Positions 51,707 through 53,413 of a DNA stretch of 53,413 nt are shown here, in pieces. Positions within the stretch are counted from its first letter, which is position 1. Each line of letters begins with the position of its first letter. The translations under genes were made by a program, and so were the position numbers. Source of the stretch: Planctomycetota bacterium (GTDB lineage: Bacteria; Planctomycetota; Phycisphaerae; SM23-33); contig JACRIL010000152.1 in NCBI GenBank assembly GCA_016235825.1, positions 1-53,413 on the forward strand, read 5' to 3'. Under the pieces are notes generated by a model. That model saw nothing but the letters and a program-made list of their open reading frames with translations. It had not been told where the DNA came from and did no database searches.

Positions 51707-52271
51707 AGTTCTCTCTTTCTCGCCGATTCCATTTGGCTATATCCGCCGATTTGGCTAAAGCCGGGTCGTCCGCGTAGGGGTTTGCTGCTTCTTGCGGATC
51801 GGACGGCGGAGCGTCAAGCGACGCCGTTCCGTCCGCTGCTATGTACTGTGTAGAAGATGTTTCACATCTTCTCTTCTCTGGTAACGTTTGGTGCGTTACA
51901 GGAGCGTTACAAGAGCGTTTCATTTTTTTGCTACGGAATCTCTGTAACCTTTTTTGCGTAAGTGCCCGTGCTTTCGCAGTTTGGCCATTATGCTCGGCGA
52001 ATCGGGGGAAGGAAAGGAGGCCTTCGCGTCCTTCCAACCAGCCGACTTTGCGGAGTGCATCGGCGAACCCTGCGCAGTCGACGATACGGTCTAGCGTCAT
52101 TTCCGTAACGCTAAGAGCGTTACCGTCGAGTGAATGGGCATCAGCCCAGGACCAGAGCTTCCAGAGCATCCCTACAACGTGTAAAACCGGCTTACCCAAG
52201 GCATCAGATATCCCGATAACTTTGGGGGCAAAATCAAGTTCAACCCGCATTTTTATCCAATCACCAGCCAT
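51678..52271 (-). CDS. phage replication initiator-like (DnaD/replisome organiser type)
   Basis: 197 residues. The N-terminal 100 residues look like a winged helix: DWIKMRVELDFAPKVIGISD, VVGMLWKLWSWADAHSLDGN, RIVDCAGFADALRKVGWLEG. A basic linker follows. Such proteins bind the origin and load the helicase, whose gene is next. The C-terminus is acidic and could be the helicase-binding end. Similarity is by layout, not by a firm motif. Confidence 0.65.
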   Translation of the reverse strand: MAGDWIKMRVELDFAPKVIGISDALGKPVLHVVGMLWKLWSWADAHSLDGNALSVTEMTLDRIVDCAGFADALRKVGWLEGREGLLSFPRFAEHNGQTAKARALTQKRLQRFRSKKMKRSCNAPVTHQTLPEKRRCETSSTQYIAADGTASLDAPPSDPQEAANPYADDPALAKSADIAKWNRRERENYAKRSAAAE

Positions 52272-52274
52272 ATT

Positions 52275-52520
52275 TTAGAGTCTTTCGATCAGTTGCTTTT
52301 GTGTGGAATTCTCTTCAGGGCGAGAATTACGCGGGCAAAACGCGATCAGCATTGACAGAATCGCGTTGATTTTGGCTCGGCAACATTCTATGCCTCTTCG
52401 AGCTGCCGGCCAATCTTCAGATAGATCGCGGAATCGGATACATTTTCTGATTTCCGTTTCCAGCAAATTCTGTGCTGATATTGGCTGTTTCGCGATGGAA
52501 TCCCAGAATTCTATCATCAT
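52275..52520 (-). CDS. hypothetical 81-residue replication-region protein
   Basis: A small helical protein (MMIEFWDSIAKQPISAQNLL start, ECCRAKINAILSMLIAFCPR). The ATG overlaps the stop of the upstream gene by 4 bp and its own stop lies 3 bp before the initiator gene, so it is in one operon with replication. No family recognised. Confidence 0.5.
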   Translation of the reverse strand: MMIEFWDSIAKQPISAQNLLETEIRKCIRFRDLSEDWPAARRGIECCRAKINAILSMLIAFCPRNSRPEENSTQKQLIERL

Positions 52521-52789
52521 TTTACACCGCCTTTCTGTGCCTTGAATTTTTCCATTGTTTCGATCATTTCTTTATACATCTCCACGTCGAAGCCGAATTG
52601 AGCCTCCTTTTTGCACCACTCAATAGCGGTATTAAGTTTAAGGTATGCTGTTTTGCCCCCGCCAAAAAACACCACTGGTATTCCATCACATAAAATAATC
52701 AATGGATGTATTACTGCCTTGAGTTTCACAAATAATTGACCATCCCGCGAAATCGCAAAGAACGTTGGTTGATTGTTTTTTTTGCTCAT
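52517..52789 (-). CDS. hypothetical 90-residue phage protein
   Basis: The ATG at 52789 starts MSKKNNQPTFFAISRDGQLF, followed by a beta pair (FVKLKAVIHPLIILCDGIPV) and a C-terminal helix (YKEMIETMEKFKAQKG). A longer reading from 52864 adds low-quality residues and is not preferred. AT-rich relative to the structural genes. Function unknown. Confidence 0.5.
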   Translation of the reverse strand: MSKKNNQPTFFAISRDGQLFVKLKAVIHPLIILCDGIPVVFFGGGKTAYLKLNTAIEWCKKEAQFGFDVEMYKEMIETMEKFKAQKGGVK

Positions 52790-52914
52790 CTCACACCATC
52801 CTGTAAAAAAAGACCTGGGCCGTCGAGTGGACACAAGAACACCATGAGGTGTCGAGGGGTTCAACGGCCCGGGTTATTCCATTTTTGATTCTCATAATAT
52901 TCTTATGTCCGCCA

Positions 52915-52922
52915 GTTATACG
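52915..52922 (-). promoter_or_regulatory. CGTATAAC motif at the end of the nuclease gene
   Basis: CGTATAACTGGC contains the TAA stop of the VRR-NUC gene and lies about 125 bp before the 52789 gene. The 126-base gap has no other gene. GCCC lies 9 bp upstream. Confidence 0.4.
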
Positions 52923-53338
52923 TTTCTCGCCGGGCGCACATTTGGCAACAGCCCTTCCATGGCCTCAATCGCCAGACGGATGTCCTCGACTGACCGCGCC
53001 AGCAGGTACACCCCGCCGGCCTTCTCGATGATGTTTTGCCAATGCCTCTGTGGGAAGCTCTGACGGCCTTGGGGGGCCTTGCACTCGATGCCGACGTATC
53101 TGCCGGCCACGATGGTATGAAGGTCCGGATAGCCCGCTGGGGCGTGGTAGCCCTGCTTGCGGGGGTCGCCAGGCTCAATATGGATCGCCAGCAGGCCTCT
53201 GGCATGCAGCCAGGCCCTTATCCGCCGAAGGACGGCCTTCTCGGGCCGCAGGCGGCGTCCTCGGGGCTGCGCGGGCCGCCCGGCGCCTTGTATGACGTCG
53301 TAAAGCCGGGCGGCCGGGTTGTCTTGATTTCTTGTCAT
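52916..53338 (-). CDS. VRR-NUC-type nuclease
   Basis: 140 residues from the ATG at 53338; a GTG at 53380 would add 14. The nuclease core is PGDPRKQGYHAPAGYPDLHT, IVAGRYVGIECKAPQGRQSF and the following PQRHWQNIIEKAGGVYLLAR, giving the G-x-PD, E-x-K and Q residues of the PD-(D/E)XK VRR-NUC family. These resolve or trim DNA junctions in phages. It opens the visible replication module. Confidence 0.8.
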   Translation of the reverse strand: MTRNQDNPAARLYDVIQGAGRPAQPRGRRLRPEKAVLRRIRAWLHARGLLAIHIEPGDPRKQGYHAPAGYPDLHTIVAGRYVGIECKAPQGRQSFPQRHWQNIIEKAGGVYLLARSVEDIRLAIEAMEGLLPNVRPARNV

Positions 53339-53413
53339 AACGCCAATCTGTCTGGAGGTAGAAAATGGCCTTCGGTACACGTTGGTATGAACACGCGGAT
53401 TAGGCGGGTCCGT

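Larger units (their letters stand above)
26457..53413 (-). mobile_element. prophage (Mu-like head, siphovirus-type tail), right end not in window
   Basis: A continuous block of phage genes, nearly all on the minus strand, from a replication module on the right through packaging, head and tail to small late genes and the attachment site on the left. The head proteins (DUF935 portal, MuF, I-type protease) are of the Mu family, but a DnaB-type helicase and a tRNA attachment site indicate a non-transposing temperate phage. Integrase, repressor and endolysin are not seen and may lie to the right or be unrecognised. Confidence 0.9.

Noticed and set aside
53365..53403. 12-residue ORF with a strong GGAGG site at the right edge (plus strand)
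   Set aside because: Too short to judge and cut off from its context by the window end; it could be a leader peptide, but nothing else supports this.
1..53413. CRISPR array
   Set aside because: No regularly spaced direct repeats were seen; the repeats present are palindromic elements or hairpin pairs.

Overview
The window joins about 26 kb of bacterial chromosome to about 27 kb of an integrated prophage that continues past the right edge. The host genes are GC-rich and tightly packed. Four things suggest a flagellated member of the Planctomycetota or a related PVC lineage: very large pseudopilins, secreted carbohydrate-active proteins with a shared C-terminal domain, intergenic nested-palindrome repeats, and a repeat of the type that encodes GRDAHAT-like peptides. 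This is inferred from style; there is no rRNA or marker gene in the window to prove it.

Layout of the chromosome part. 1-573: remnants, first a basic C-terminal gene tail and then an AT-rich orphan fragment. 775-1953: an IS-type DDE transposase. 2184-7927: the flagellar export-gate operon fliO-fliP-fliQ-fliR-flhB-flhA. 7957-11361: a small membrane protein, the flagellar sigma factor FliA, two small unknowns, two lipoproteins and the anti-sigma factor FlgM. Export apparatus, sigma-28 and anti-sigma-28 therefore lie in one co-oriented block. 11660-21841: seven co-oriented genes, six with type IV pilin/type II secretion (pseudopilin) N-termini and a seventh of 1407 residues with a GspK/PilX-like N-terminus. 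A BamE/SmpA-like lipoprotein and a strong terminator (22232-22266) follow. 22463-26402: two exported proteins, one heparinase II/III-like and one with a probable beta-jelly-roll lyase fold. They end in nearly the same roughly 125-residue domain.

The prophage begins at 26457-26505, where only the 3' half of a tRNA-Ala(UGC) gene is present, which is the usual footprint of integrase-mediated insertion. Almost all phage genes are on the minus strand and read right to left: VRR-NUC nuclease, unknowns, DnaD-like initiator, DnaB helicase, small and large terminase, DUF935 portal, MuF-like head protein, Mu-I-like protease/scaffold, decoration protein, lambda-E-like capsid, DUF1320, gpG-like, tail completion, tail tube, a tail assembly chaperone with a -1 frameshift, tape measure, distal tail and fibres, small unknowns, a lipoprotein, a holin-like protein, a DnaA-domain-IV-like small protein and a sigma-like protein. 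Head genes are Mu-like, the tail is siphovirus-like, and replication looks helicase-based rather than transpositional. No integrase or endolysin is visible.

Two cargo (moron) islands run against the phage genes on the plus strand: a fused methyltransferase-Mrr-type nuclease with a small partner ORF (40087-41882), and a zinc-ribbon/coiled-coil/membrane protein (34002-34517).

The most unusual signal is a short motif, CGTATNAC (minus strand), found nine times in the prophage. Every copy is at a gene junction and on the coding strand. Five copies sit exactly 12 nt before an ATG that has no Shine-Dalgarno sequence, which suggests a phage-specific promoter, in those cases giving leaderless transcripts. 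Other notable signals are an amber codon splitting the terminase large subunit between its ATPase and nuclease domains, the A10 frameshift site in the tail chaperone, and a pilin leader peptide built from a repeat element.
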